From positions 1 to 6,406 of the forward strand of contig JAOTSL010000193.1 of NCBI GenBank assembly GCA_029864945.1: a DNA stretch of 6,406 nt, given 5' to 3'. Each line of letters opens with the position of its first letter. The stretch's first letter is position 1. Below the pieces are notes generated by a model that was not told the DNA's origin, did not search any database, and saw nothing but the letters and a program-made list of their open reading frames with translations. Position numbers and translations under genes: made by a program. The DNA is from Gammaproteobacteria bacterium. GTDB lineage: Bacteria; Pseudomonadota; Gammaproteobacteria; S012-40. This document shows, piece after piece, positions 5,294 to 6,406 of this stretch.

Positions 5294-6406
5294 ATGAGTA
5301 AGGAAATATTGCTTGTCGTCGATGCTGTATCACACGAAAAAGGTGTCGAAAAAGGAATTATTTTTGAGGCCATAGAAACGGCACTTGCTACCGCTACGCG
5401 TAAAAAGCATGGCGAAGACATTGGCGTAAGGGTTTGTATAGATCGCAATACCGGCGACTACGATACTTATCGTCAGTGGTTGGTCGTTGATGAGGAAGAT
5501 CCTGAATTCGAAGGCCCTTTAAAGCAGATGTTATACCCAGCTGCATCGCAAATTAACCCTGATGTGGAAATTGGCGGGCATATAGAAGAGCCAATTGAGT
5601 CAGTGCAATTTGGTAGAATAGCTGCGCAAACGGCAAAGCAAGTAATTGTGCAAAAAGTTCGTGAAGCTGAGCGGGCTAAGGTTGTTGATGCTTTTCTTGA
5701 GCGCAAAGGGGAGCTAATTAGTGGCGTTGTTAAGCGTAACGAAAAAGGAAATGTATTAATTGATCTTGGTGGTCACGCTGAAGGCGCGATTTTAAGGGAA
5801 GATTTAATACCCAGAGAGTCATTACGTGCCGGTGATCGGGTACGAGGCTATTTACGCGAAGTGCGTAGTGAAGCGCGTGGCCCTCAAATTTTTATAAGTC
5901 GTGTTGCGCCTGAATTACTTATTGAGTTATTTAAACTAGAAGTGCCGGAAGTTGGTGAAGGGCTTATTGATATTGTAAGCGCGGCACGTGACCCGGGAAT
6001 GCGTGCAAAGATCGCGGTTAGAGGTAATGACGCTAGAATTGATCCAGTTGGTGCTTGTGTTGGCATGCGAGGTTCACGTGTACAAGCGGTATCAAATGAG
6101 CTTGGTGGTGAACGCGTAGATATTATTACCTGGAGTGATAACCCAGCTCAATTTGTCGTAAATGCGATGTCTCCTGCTGAAGTTGTTTCAGTTGTAGTGG
6201 ATGAAGACTCTGGGGCGATGGATGTTGCCGTCGCTGAAGATCAGCTATCCCAGGCTATTGGTCGTGGTGGTCAAAATGTAAGGCTTGCTAGCGAGCTTAC
6301 TGGTTGGACGATTAACGTCATGACGGAAACTCAGGCTGAAGAAAAAACGGAGAAGGAAACAGCTACAATTGTTTCTCTATTTACAGACGGGCTTGGTGTA
6401 GATGAG
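5294..6406 (+). CDS. nusA: Transcription termination/antitermination factor NusA (3' end outside window)
   Basis: NusA binds RNA polymerase and nascent RNA and modulates pausing, intrinsic termination and antitermination, including on rRNA operons. The frame is open to the last base, giving 371 of about 495 expected residues. The ATG at 5294 follows GGAG (5281-5284) with 9 bases between and gives the usual N-terminus MSKEILLVVDAVS. Visible domains are the RNA polymerase-binding N-terminal domain (about 1-130, with QTAKQVIVQKVREAERA at 112-128), the S1 domain (about 137-203), KH1 with the loop GMRG at 257-260, and KH2 with GRGG at 323-326. The last 25 or so residues begin the acidic C-terminal repeat region (AR1) found in gammaproteobacterial NusA. 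The second repeat would lie beyond the window, where infB normally follows. Co-transcribed with rimP. In E. coli NusA represses its own operon, so the leader is a plausible target. Confidence 0.98.
   Translation, partial: MSKEILLVVDAVSHEKGVEKGIIFEAIETALATATRKKHGEDIGVRVCIDRNTGDYDTYRQWLVVDEEDPEFEGPLKQMLYPAASQINPDVEIGGHIEEPIESVQFGRIAAQTAKQVIVQKVREAERAKVVDAFLERKGELISGVVKRNEKGNVLIDLGGHAEGAILREDLIPRESLRAGDRVRGYLREVRSEARGPQIFISRVAPELLIELFKLEVPEVGEGLIDIVSAARDPGMRAKIAVRGNDARIDPVGACVGMRGSRVQAVSNELGGERVDIITWSDNPAQFVVNAMSPAEVVSVVVDEDSGAMDVAVAEDQLSQAIGRGGQNVRLASELTGWTINVMTETQAEEKTEKETATIVSLFTDGLGVDE

Noticed and set aside
4927..6066. Minus-strand frames opposite rimP and nusA
   Set aside because: They are antisense shadows of two well-conserved genes, with compositions typical of reverse-strand frames.

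Overview
The window looks like chromosomal DNA from a gammaproteobacterium with fairly low GC. The rimP-nusA pair at the right end matches the core gammaproteobacterial rimP-nusA-infB operon closely, both in protein sequence (RimP with its LEVSSPGLDRPLF motif, NusA with S1 and two KH domains) and in the terminator-like hairpin just before rimP. A marine, respiratory relative of the Cellvibrionales is my guess from overall flavour; nothing here proves it.

Layout. (1) Bases 1-1070, plus strand: the 3' end of one unrecognised gene (open at the window edge) and a second complete gene 5 bases downstream, probably one operon. The second protein is soluble and mostly helical. Its last 80 residues weakly resemble the C-terminal domain of type VI secretion FHA proteins (TagH/ImpI). 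(2) Bases 1131-4238, minus strand, convergent with the first block: a single large gene for an exported, probably lipid-anchored octaheme c-type cytochrome of 1035 residues. It is built from four tandem diheme modules of about 230-255 residues. (3) Bases 4239-4813: a 575-base divergent intergenic region. It holds the cytochrome upstream region with an 11-base palindrome, one doubtful small ORF, a weak promoter candidate, and a structured leader RNA ending in a strong intrinsic terminator 15 bases before rimP. (4) Bases 4814-6406: rimP (30S maturation) and nusA (transcription elongation, termination and antitermination). NusA runs off the right edge after 371 residues.

The rimP-nusA block is housekeeping. 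The cytochrome is the most unusual object. All sixteen of its cysteines other than the putative lipid-anchor Cys26 fall in eight heme-binding motifs. Each module alternates two different cytochrome domains, and the modules differ in heme motif spacing (CX4CH in the second site of modules 1 and 4, CX2CH in modules 2 and 3). Such a chain of hemes suggests electron transfer across the periplasm or at the outer membrane. No partner reductase or porin is visible in the window, so the physiological role is open. The second point of interest is the rimP leader, where two hairpins and a possible antiterminator pairing upstream of the terminator suggest attenuation of the operon, which would fit NusA autoregulation.
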